Assembly (NCBI RefSeq): GCF_003991975.1
Contig: NZ_CP029822.1
Coordinates: forward strand, 248,001-312,000
Direction of reading: 5' to 3'
From: Entomomonas moraniae
GTDB taxonomy: Bacteria; Pseudomonadota; Gammaproteobacteria; Pseudomonadales; Pseudomonadaceae
DNA length: 64,000 bases
Both the position numbers and the translations under genes were made by a program. Under the pieces are notes generated by a model. The model had not been told where the DNA came from. It ran no database searches and saw nothing but the letters and a program-made list of their open reading frames with translations. Positions 26,756 through 35,600 of this stretch are shown one piece after another (within the stretch, counting starts at the first letter, position 1; each line of letters starts with the position of its first letter).

Positions 26756-28948
26756 ATGAAAAAAGTGATAGAGGTCTGCCCATATTGTGCCTCTGGTTGT
26801 AAGATCAACTTACAGGTCGAAAATGGCCGTGTAGTTGGTGCTGAGGGGGCTAATGGATTAACAAATGAAGGCGAGTTATGTTTAAAAGGCCTATACGGCT
26901 GGGATTTTATACATGATACAAAAATTTTAACACCACGCTTACGTAATCCGATGATTCGTCGCCAAAAAGGGGGTACTTTAGAGCCTGTTTCATGGGATGA
27001 AGCTATCCGCTTTACAGCTGCGAAGTTGAAAGAAATTAAAGAAAAACACGGTGCTGATTCTATCATGTGTTCTGGCTCTTCTCGTAGTACAGGTAATGAG
27101 ACCAACTACGTGATGCAAAAATTTGCCCGTGCAGTGATTGGTACTAATAACGTCGATTGTTGCGCCCGAGTCTGACACGGTCCTTCTGTTGCAGGTCTGC
27201 AACTTACAGTCGGTGGCGGTGCCATGAGTAACTCAATCACTGAGATTGATGATACCAAATGTATTTTTATTTTTGGCTGGAATCCAGCTACATCACATCC
27301 CATTATTGCGCGTCGTGTTGTTCGTGCTAAAGAACGCGGTGCTAAAATTATCGTATGTGACCCAAGAAAAATTGAGACAGCACGTATTGCTGATCTTTAT
27401 GTACCATTAAAAAATGGTAGTAATTTAGCCTTTTTAAATGCGGTGGCTAATGTATTAATTGCTGAGGATTTAATCAATCGAGAATTTATTGATAAATACA
27501 CAGAAGGCTTTGAAACATTCCGCGATATTGTCGCTGCCTATACGCCTGAGTCAGTAGAGAAAACGACAGGTATTGAAGCATCTGTTATTCGTCAAGTTGC
27601 TCGTATGTATGCTACTTCCCCTGCGTCTGGTATTTTCTGGGGAATGGGTGTTTGCCAATTTTATCAAGGTGTTGAAACGGTTAGGGCATTAGCCAGTTTA
27701 GCTTTACTAACAGGGCATATTGGTCGTCCTAATACTGGGCTTGCACCTGTGCGTGGACAAAATAATGTTCAGGGTGCTTGTGATATGGGGGCATTACCTA
27801 ATCAGTTCCCTGGTTATCAAAATGTAACTGATGATGCTGTCCGCGCTAAATTTGCGAAAGCGTGGGGGGTTGAATCCTTGCCTTCTAACATTGGGGTTTA
27901 TCTTAGTGAAGTGGCAATGAAAGCGGAACAAGGTAAATTAAAGGCTTTCTACTGTATGGGAGAAGACCCATTGCAAACTGAGCCTGATTTATCAGCTGTT
28001 AGACGAGGATTTAATGAGCTAGAGTTATTCATTGTCCAAGATGTCTTCATGACCAAAACAGCAGCCGCAGCGGATGTTATTTTACCTGCTACGACTTGGG
28101 GCGAACATGAAGGTGTTTACTCAGCCGCTGACCGTGGTTTCCAACGCTTTTATAAAGCGGTTGAACCAGAGGGTGATGTTAAAGTGGACTGGGAAATCAT
28201 CAGCTTGTTAGCAAGAGAGCTAGGCTACCCAATGCACTATAAAAACACCAATGAGATTTGGGATGAATTACGTGGTTTATGTCCTAAATACTATGGTGCA
28301 ACTTATGAAAAATTGGATGCTGATGGTGGTTTAGGTTATGTCCAATGGCCATGCCCAACATTAGACTCTCCAGGTTCTAAGTATTTATATGATGATGGTA
28401 ATGGTGGTGCGAAATTTGATACCCCTAACGGTAAAGGTCAATTCTTTACTTGTGACTGGGCACCTCCTGTTGAACAAATAAGTGAAGAGTTTCCTCTTGT
28501 ACTTGCTACTGTTCGCGAAGTGGGGCATTATTCTTGCCGTTCAATGACAGGAAACTGCCGTGCCTTAGCTGCTTTGGCGGATGAACCTGGGTATGTACAA
28601 ATCAATACGGAAGATGCTAAAGCATTAAACATTCAAGATCAGGAACTGGTGTGGATACAATCCCATCATGGAAAAGTTATTTCTCGTGCCGATGTGAGTG
28701 ACAGAACAAACAAAGGTGCAGTTTATATGACTTATCAATGGTGGATAGGCGCTTGTAATGAGTTAGTTGGTGAAAACTTAAGCCCTATTACTAAAACACC
28801 AGAGTATAAATATGTTCCTGTAAAACTTGTGACAATTGATGATCAGGTACAGGCGGAGCGTTATGTTTTGGAAGAGTATAGTCAACTTAAACATCATTTA
28901 CGTAAAGAAACAGAGAATGGAACATTGTCTCCTAATAAATCTGTTTAG
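26756..28948 (+). CDS. fdhF: Formate dehydrogenase H, selenocysteine-containing
   Basis: FdhF oxidises formate to CO2 with a Mo(W)-bis-MGD cofactor and one [4Fe-4S] cluster. The in-frame TGA at 27173-27175 is codon 140 and encodes selenocysteine: the context is VDCCARV-U-HGPSVAG, as in E. coli, where Sec is also residue 140 and His141 follows. Cluster ligands Cys8, Cys11, Cys15 and Cys42 are all at E. coli positions. Total length is 730 residues (E. coli 715). Automatic annotation would split it at the TGA. It follows hydN and is bounded by a terminator at 28971. Confidence 0.97.
27173..27209 (+). promoter_or_regulatory. SECIS element for UGA decoding in fdhF
   Basis: Twelve bases after the UGA a perfect 6-bp stem GTTGCA/TGCAAC (27188-27193 / 27198-27203) is capped by GGTC, the SelB-recognised loop core of the E. 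coli fdhF SECIS. Outer CTGT/ACAG pairs can extend the stem around unpaired T residues. SelB is encoded at 1-1596. Confidence 0.9.
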
Positions 28949-28970
28949 TTAGCGATGATGCCAGCATATT

Positions 28971-28998
28971 AAAAAAGGGTAGGTAACTCCCCTTTTTT
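28971..28998. terminator. Terminator between fdhF and the convergent dsrE-like gene
   Basis: AAAAAAGGG pairs with CCCTTTTTT around a short loop; T runs lie on both strands, so it can act in both directions. It ends the hyf-hydN-fdhF transcript and the leftward dsrE-like gene. Confidence 0.8.
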
Positions 28999-29027
28999 AA
29001 TTGTATATAAAGGCTAGGGTTCTTTTA

Positions 29028-29351
29028 CTAAAAGTTTAATACTTTATCTGCCGTTTCGACCATTGTGGCACAATCTAATAAGTTACCAATTTTACTGATA
29101 GAAACTTTATCTGTTAGCTTCCTAAATTGCAGGCAAGTTCCACAGCTAACAATGTTGCCACCGCGTTCTAAAAATATTTGCCAATTTTTTTGGATATCAA
29201 AAAGCTCATGGTCAATAAATTCTGCCTCAACACCACTATTCATTAAAAAAATAGAAACTTCATGCCCCGTACCAAGAAAGGTATTTGTGAGGCGTAGTGC
29301 ATTCCAAACTTTCTCAGTTTCATTGGTTGAGATAATGGCAGTGACTTTCAT
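29028..29351 (-). CDS. DsrE/DsrF-like small protein
   Basis: The 107-residue protein has the DsrE/F-like fold pattern: an N-terminal beta strand (MKVTAIIST), NALRLTNTFLGTGHEVSIFLMNSGVEA, and a late SCGTCLQFR, whose cysteines are placed as in sulfur-relay proteins of this family. DsrE-like proteins carry persulfide sulfur or, for some relatives, are linked to selenium metabolism (YedF type). It lies between fdhF and selC, convergent to fdhF. A role in sulfur/selenium delivery is a guess from location; no catalytic function can be read from the sequence. Confidence 0.75.
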   Translation of the reverse strand: MKVTAIISTNETEKVWNALRLTNTFLGTGHEVSIFLMNSGVEAEFIDHELFDIQKNWQIFLERGGNIVSCGTCLQFRKLTDKVSISKIGNLLDCATMVETADKVLNF

Positions 29352-29575
29352 AATAGGCTCCTAGCTTCTATAGCTAATTTTTACCAATAATAAGAATTCA
29401 AAACAGCAACTTCATTATGGTAACTATTATAAGCCTATTCGATAACTCCCTTATTGCCATATCTTATAGATAGAGTCTAAAAATTTAACTATTAAGGTAT
29501 TTATGTCAAAGGATTTAAAAAAAGACTTAATTTTTTATTCGCTGTTATATGGTAAAATTTGATCGTATATGATTA

Positions 29576-29668
29576 GGAAGTTGATGAGATCTGGTTGGTC
29601 TCCACGGTCTTCAAAACCGTTGTCAGCCTATTGGGCTGAGGTAGGTTCGATTCCTGCCTCTTCCGCCA
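29576..29668 (+). tRNA. selC: tRNA-Sec (anticodon TCA)
   Basis: 93 nt including encoded CCA. D stem GAGATC/GGTCTC (6 bp, as in tRNA-Sec), anticodon stem ACGGT/ACCGT with loop CTTCAAA and anticodon TCA at 29611-29613, long variable arm TCAGCC/GGCTGA, T arm GTAGG/CCTGC with TTCGATT loop. The acceptor stem pairs GGAAG with CTTCC, but the next bases (TTG versus CT) do not complete the usual 8-bp stem. TAAAAT at 29553-29558 is a plausible -10; no clear -35. It serves fdhF and completes the Sec set with selA, selB and selD. Confidence 0.93.
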
Positions 29669-29771
29669 AATAAAAATCCATTGAAAATTAATTGGTTTTA
29701 ATTATTTTCTGTTCATTCCAGTTACATAAATCTTGCTTTTTTCCTCATTAAACATAATATTTTTAGCACCA

Positions 29772-30005
29772 TAGCTCTGTCTGATTTTTAGGTAAGCCAG
29801 ATTTATTGTCAATGGCTAAATAAGCAATTTTAAATGCCAAAAAAACAGCTTATTTCCAGTTAAAGATCCGGTAGGATTATATCTGGACATTAGAGTATGG
29901 ACAAATAAAGGCTATCATGTGCATTTACTTTTCTGCTACGGAGCTAAACGAAGAAATGAGTACCATAAAGAGTGGGTGAGCTCTGATAGAATAACATCAT
30001 TCTAA
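29772..30005 (+). pseudogene. Relic of a tyrosine integrase N-terminus
   Basis: Translation in shifting frames gives IALSDF-stop-VSQIY, then NAKKTAYFQLK and, one frame away, VKDPVGLYLDI. These resemble the MALSDxxVRxAK...LxDxxGLYL start of P4-type integrases (DUF4102 arm-binding domain). The start codon is lost (ATA), with a stop and a frameshift. It begins 104 bp downstream of selC, where such integrases usually sit. Downstream sequence to 30230 shows no recognisable gene; a 52-codon open frame at 30067-30225 has no family features. Confidence 0.4.
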
Positions 30006-30230
30006 GTAGAGTGCTTTATTTTAACTGTAATATAAGAACAAAAAGCTCATTATAAACTATCTGGGTATGACTCATCGTAGTGAAACTAATAAAATTAATT
30101 GGATAATTGGACATGGGGTCAGCTACTTGCTAAAAACCGATAAGTATCCAAGGTTGATGAAGCCTGATGGTCGACATATCTTGGTTAGAGTGGTTATGAA
30201 GGTAAAAATAAATAGCTGTAAATAATTACA

Positions 30231-30262
30231 AGAGCTATTGGTTAGCATAAACCAATAGCTCT
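30231..30262 (-). terminator. 13-bp perfect hairpin downstream of bla
   Basis: AGAGCTATTGGTT and its exact complement flank a 6-nt loop, 66 bp beyond the bla stop. The minus strand continues TTGTAATTATTT, a moderately T-rich tail, so it is a probable terminator of bla. Confidence 0.6.
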
Positions 30263-30327
30263 ATGACCTTATGTGTGCTTAGTGCTAAAAATGGACTATC
30301 TTGCAATCGGTAAGAGTTTTAGATTTG

Positions 30328-31182
30328 TTACCAGCGCTTTATCAGTGAAGCACCTATCTCTGCGATCTGTTTATTTCGCTCATCCATAGTTGTATGGCTT
30401 CCAGTTAAGTAGATAATGACGATACGAGAAGGTTTTTCATCAGGCCCTAATATTGCGATAATACCACGAGAGCCGTGCTCACCTGCCCCTGTTTTATCAG
30501 CAATAAACCAACCTTTAGGAAGTACAGAACGTAAAAGAGGCTCACCTACTTTATCTGCTTCCATCCAATCGATTAATTGCTGTCGAGAGTTTGTCGTAAG
30601 CGTCTTTCCTTTTAACAATGTAAATAATGTTTTTGACATCGATTCAGGCGTGGTCGTATCACGTTCATCTTCAGGTAAGGATTCATTCAACATCGGTTCC
30701 CAGCGATCGAGGCGGGTAATCGGATCACCCATTTTACGCAAAAACTTGGTTAATTCTTTTGGCCCGCCAATTGAAGATAATAGCAAGTTGGCCGCAGTAT
30801 TATCACTCATTGTTATGGTAGCGTTGCATAATTCGGCCACTGTCATACCCTCTGAGAGATGTTCTTTTGTAACAGGGGAGTACTCAATCAGGTCACTTTG
30901 GCGATAGCGTATGCGGCGATTGAGCTGCTCTAATCCTGAATCAACACGTGATAACACTGCACCACAGAGTAGAACTTTAAAAGTACTCATCATCGGAAAG
31001 CGTTCTTGATATCGGTAACCGTCAATGAGTAAGCCATTACTAAAATCAAGTTGTACATAGCCGACACGCGCATTAAATTGGCTCTCAATTTCTTTGATTT
31101 TATCCAGAGCCACTGGTGCAGCGAATGCTGGTAAACAAAGTGTAGAAAATAAAAGAATAAGGAATATATGAAAACGTCGCAT
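30328..31182 (-). CDS. bla: Class A beta-lactamase, TEM-like
   Basis: A serine beta-lactamase secreted to the periplasm, hydrolysing penicillins and possibly other beta-lactams. Signal peptide ~1-21 (hydrophobic, ending AFA-A). Active-site motifs: STFK with Ser66 (Ambler 70), MSDNT (SDN, 130-132), the omega loop RWEPMLNE with Glu166, and [13 protein letters not shown] (KTG, 234-236; TEM has KSG). [18 protein letters not shown] and [19 protein letters not shown] are shared with TEM almost word for word. 284 residues, TEM 286. It has no ampR-type neighbour. It lies between the integrase relic and an Rhs region, which suggests acquisition, but the base composition does not stand out. Confidence 0.95.
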   Translation of the reverse strand: MRRFHIFLILLFSTLCLPAFAAPVALDKIKEIESQFNARVGYVQLDFSNGLLIDGYRYQERFPMMSTFKVLLCGAVLSRVDSGLEQLNRRIRYRQSDLIEYSPVTKEHLSEGMTVAELCNATITMSDNTAANLLLSSIGGPKELTKFLRKMGDPITRLDRWEPMLNESLPEDERDTTTPESMSKTLFTLLKGKTLTTNSRQQLIDWMEADKVGEPLLRSVLPKGWFIADKTGAGEHGSRGIIAILGPDEKPSRIVIIYLTGSHTTMDERNKQIAEIGASLIKRW

Positions 31183-31371
31183 ATAGATGCCCTGTTAAAG
31201 TTTGATTCTACATACTACTACAGGAGATTGAATGATGAATAGTAAAATAGCTCAACTAAGAATGATAGCCGACTATTTTAGTTGTGCTTGAATTTATAGG
31301 TCAATCAAATATCATAAGGAATTTAAATATGGGTAATTAATGACTCTTATCAGGTGATGAGCTACCATTTT

Positions 31372-31755
31372 CTTGCCAATATTTCCAAACCCATGTTTAC
31401 TAAAACGTTCATATTATTTTTCAATCCTTTTTGTGCCATTACCAAATTGTATTGAATATTTCTTAAAGAAAAAGCAGTTTCCTTTTCAAAGCAATGATAA
31501 AATAATCTAATTTATTATTATTTTGTGCTTCAATGCAGTCTATTAAATGTGCAAACTCGATTGCATCATCACCACTATCTGGACTAAATATCCATAAGTC
31601 AAAGTCCCAATAGCCAACAAGTTTCTTTTTAAATCAACTAGAGCCTCAAGGTTTCCTTCTACTACTATTTGGTCAATTTTAATGCTATTAATACTTCCTA
31701 AGAACTCTTTAATGCAACATGCAGGCAGCTTGGATTGTACTATGTAGTCTTTCAT
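31372..31755 (-). pseudogene. Frameshifted relic, probable orphan immunity gene
   Basis: From ATG 31755 the protein reads MKDYIVQSKLPACCIKEF... to EALVDLK near 31630. A shift then continues it as KKLVGYWDFDLWIFSPDSGD and FAHLIDCIEAQNNNKLDYF to about 31485. A second shift leads into CFEKETAFSLRNIQYNLV and ends at the TAG 31374-31372. Joined, it is about 125 residues. It reads in the same direction as, and lies just beyond, the Rhs immunity gene, the usual place for displaced immunity genes. No family recognised. 31183-31371 holds only the bla upstream region. Confidence 0.5.
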
Positions 31756-31934
31756 TTAACCTCTCTTAAAGTTAATGCTTTTTGTTAGAAATGAGATAAT
31801 GTTAATCTTTTGAAAAAAAGAAAAGTAGATCGTACCAACGGTCTATTCTTTTTAGAAGGACTTATAACCTCATCATAAGTTTTCCTCTTTTCTCAGTATT
31901 TAATTGCTTTAATCAGATCTTCATTTTCTACCCT

Positions 31935-31967
31935 AAAAAAAATCCCCAGAATAAATGCTTCTGAGGA
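31935..31967 (-). terminator. Rho-independent terminator of the Rhs/immunity transcript
   Basis: On the minus strand TCCTCAGAA pairs with TTCTGGGGA around a 7-nt loop (one mismatch) and is followed by eight T residues. It lies 129 bp after the immunity gene stop. Confidence 0.75.
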
Positions 31968-32095
31968 CTTTAATATAAAACTAACAATAGGTAGATCTTT
32001 CTGAAGATAAATTATTAGCCATCTAATAAATATAAAGCATTAGATATAAACTCTTTATCTGTATAGAGATCTATATTCGGAATTCCTAGTAAAAA

Positions 32096-32602
32096 TTATT
32101 TTTTATATGACTTAATTAAAGATTGCTCTTCTTTAATTAGTTCATTTAAATCGTTCCATGCAGATAAATAATCATCTGAAGTGTTTTCGAGTGATTTGAA
32201 TTTTCTTTCTGCAGCATCAAATCTTTTATAAAACTCTTCTTGTATCTGAATTGGTATTCCATATTTTTTTTCTCTACGCCACATAATATAGTCCTTTGAA
32301 CTATTGATATAAGTTTTTAACTCAAAATAATGGCATTTAAATTGTGTCATGAAATATTCTTTAATTTCATTATAATCCTCTTTTGATAATTCAAAAGGTT
32401 CCCATTCAATAGTATTATTTCCTAATAGCACATCATGGGAAAAATCAAGGTCTGAAGAAAACTTTCTAGCAATTTCGTATGGAGGAAATATATTCAATGC
32501 GTTAAAGAACCCAAAGCAAATATCGGAAGCCCATACTAACACAGGGATATTTTCCCAATTTTCAGCTTCATCATTAAAACATTTGACATAACTTAAACTC
32601 AT
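32096..32602 (-). CDS. Putative immunity protein for the Rhs toxin
   Basis: A 168-residue acidic protein without signal peptide or membrane segment, starting at ATG 32602 (GGGAG 7 bp before), 17 bp after the rhs stop. An upstream in-frame start at 32650 overlaps rhs and has no ribosome site. Two Trp-rich stretches (WENIPVLVWASD, TIEWEPFEL) and a charged helical C-terminus (FDAAERKFKSLENT) are visible. I recognise no family. Position directly after the toxin tip, in the same AT-rich style, is the only ground for the immunity call. Confidence 0.6.
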   Translation of the reverse strand: MSLSYVKCFNDEAENWENIPVLVWASDICFGFFNALNIFPPYEIARKFSSDLDFSHDVLLGNNTIEWEPFELSKEDYNEIKEYFMTQFKCHYFELKTYINSSKDYIMWRREKKYGIPIQIQEEFYKRFDAAERKFKSLENTSDDYLSAWNDLNELIKEEQSLIKSYKK

Positions 32603-32619
32603 ATTTAACTCCCTATTAC

Positions 32620-35600
32620 TTAAAAACCAGACATTGGATTTATGAACCATGCTAAGGCATTTACAGGAATAGCACCTGTACCTTTTTTAACCCATTCAAT
32701 ACCATTAATATTTCTCCATAAAGGATCTTTTAATATTACAACAAAAGCATCTTGTTTTCCCCGATATTTTGAGTTATCAGGGTTCACATAAATTGCAGCT
32801 CTAAGAGCCTTTTTTGTTATATCAACCCATGGAGCATACATTGCATCTACTGCATAAGCACCTGCTGGTCTTGTCGGTCTTTTATTAGGCCATGCAGGCG
32901 TTGCGAATATAAACTGATCACCAACTATTTCTCTTGCAGAAACTGGATCAGTATAATGGAATAGCATTTGTGTGCTTGCAACTCCAGTGGTAACAAGAAT
33001 AGTTTCTTTGATAGTATCCTGAGCTAGTTTTTTATCAGCTTGAGTACTTAAGTATTGATCAAAAATAATTCCACCAGCAATAGTCATTGCGAGAGGAACT
33101 AAAACTTTTTTAATTAAAAACTGCTTACCTAATGTAACTCCTGTTGTTCTCATAGAAAATTGGAAGAATGTTCCCATGTTTAGGTCTACAAGTGAAAACA
33201 TCGTAAATCCACTAGGGTCAAGCCCATTAATAGGATCAGCATTAGCATAAAGATAAGGATTTAATGTAATCGGATTATTCCTAATACCCTCAAACCTATC
33301 TCTACTCACAAAACGCCCAATCTTAGGGTCATAATCCCTTGCTCTTAAGTGATAAAAGCCAGTGTCTTGATCAAGGTATTCACCCACATAACGGTGTTTG
33401 ATTGTGGTGTTAGGTTTACTGCTTAGTAGCGCATTACCAAAGGCATCATAATCAAAGGTTAATTGGGTAGAACCTTGCTTATCCGTTACCAAACGAGTGG
33501 AGCCTTGTGCATCTTGATAAAGATGATTTACCTGTCCTGTTTGATCTTGGGTGAGCAAGTCACCTAAGCCCTCAGGGGTATGCAAGTAAACGGTTTCACT
33601 CCAGCTGCCTTGATCAATACGTGTCCTTTCTAATACCACTTCGCTGTAAGGGCGTTCGCTATCCACTAAGTACTGTGTTTCGATAGTTTGACCATTATGC
33701 TTAACCACCTTACCGATACGATTATCTTGACCATCGTATTGATAAGACACTTGTCGCTGGTTAACCTGATCATCAATACTCAACAGCTTATTACTACTAC
33801 TCCAAGAATAGCTGACTACGCCATCAGGGCTGGTTTTCTTAATCAGATTACCATTACTATCCCAGACATAGGTTGTAGTGATACCGGCCGTTGTTTCAGT
33901 GACTAACTGATCGTTACTGTTATAACTGTAGTTAGTCGTAATGCCATTCGCGACTTTTGTTAAACGATTACCCATCGCATCATAGGTATAAACAATGCTG
34001 CTGCGTTGACCTGCTTGTAAAATGGTTTCTGCTAGTAACTTGCCAGTGGCATCATATTGATAACTAACAGTCCGTTGTACACCGTCAATCGTTTCATCTA
34101 CTTGAGTGCGACGACCATTTTCATCAAGGGTATAAGCAAACTTCGCTAATACTGTACTGCCTTTCTGATGGATAATACTGGTGGGTTGATTGGCCTTGTT
34201 ATAAGACATCACACTTTGCGTACCATTACTGCGATTGATTTGGGCACGATTACCGACCTTGTCGTATTCAAAGCGAGTGACACTGCCATCCATTGCCGTA
34301 ATACTGACTAAACGATTTAACGCATCATAACCATAGCTAAAGCTACCTTGCGTGTTGATCTGTTGAGATACTTTATTACCATTGCCATCCCATCCATAAG
34401 CCAATTGGCCAAGAGAAGAAGAAACCTGTGTAATACGCCCTAGTAGGTCATAGGTATAGTCAAGATCACCCGTTAGACTATCGCTGACTTTAGCCACATT
34501 ACCTAGGGCATCATAACTATAACTAATAGTGCGTTTATCAGGGTAACTTAATGTGGCTAACTGCTGACTGGCATTGTAGCTATAACTTGTAGCCTTGCCA
34601 TTAAAGTCTGTGTGCTGGGTAACATTGCCTATGGCATTGTATTCCCAACTTTCTTTTTGACCTTCAGAAAGGGTACGTTGAATACGTTGCCCTACTTTAT
34701 TATAGGTAAAGCGAGTGATATGACGATTCGCATCACTTTGTAAGGTTTGACGACCTTGCGTATCATAGCCATAAACGGTTTTATTGTTTAATGCATCATT
34801 GACTTGGAAGAGTTGTCCTAACACATCATAACTAAAGACTGTTTTATTTTGTAATGCATCGATAAAGACTGTATTACGACCTGCTTTGTCATATTCATAA
34901 CCGACACTATGACCAAGGGCATTGATTTTCTTGATCGGTTGGTTATTATCGTTATACAAGGTGGTACTACTATTACCTAATGCATCAGTTTGCTTGGTTA
35001 AATTACCCACCGCATCATAGTTGGATTCTGTGGTATTGCCTAACGCATCAATGAGTTTAGTTTGACGTCCCAACGCATCGTATTGATACTGAGTAGTATT
35101 GCCTAATGCATCAATGGTGGCTGAAGTATTACCAACAACATCGTACTGGGTTTGGGTGATATGGCCTAATGCATCCTTGACCTGTGTAGGACGATCCGCC
35201 TCATCATAGGTTGTTTCGGTACAAATACCCGTGATACAAGCTTTAACCTCATTACCATTTTTGTCAAAGGCTGTGCTGTCTATTTTACCATCAGGGTAAA
35301 TGATTTGGGTTTGCTCTCCTCGTTCATTGTAGGTGTATTGGGTAACTTGTCCTAATGGATCAGTCACTTTGACTAATTGGTTTAGGTCGTCGTATTGATA
35401 GGTGGTGACTAAGCCATTTTCATTGGTTTGACTCAGCATGTTGCCATTATCATCATAGGTTTTACGGGTGACCATTTCGGTGGCTTTGCCGTCAATCACT
35501 AGATTGTATTTACGAGAAATTTCATTACCGTTTTTATCGTACTCAAAACGCGTTGTATTATCTGCAGCATCCGTTTCTGATATTTTTAGGCGTTTACCGT

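Noticed and set aside
27173-27175. TGA inside fdhF as a nonsense mutation or two-gene split
   Set aside because: The codon, flanking residues and SECIS hairpin match the selenocysteine site of E. coli FdhF, and all Sec factors are nearby.
30067-30225. 52-codon open frame beginning MTHRSETNKINWIIG
   Set aside because: No clear ribosome site, no recognisable family, and it lies in the relic region beside selC.
31220-31290. Short plus-strand frame MMNSKIAQLRMIADYF after an AGGAG site
   Set aside because: Only 19 codons, no features, and in the bla promoter region; likely chance.
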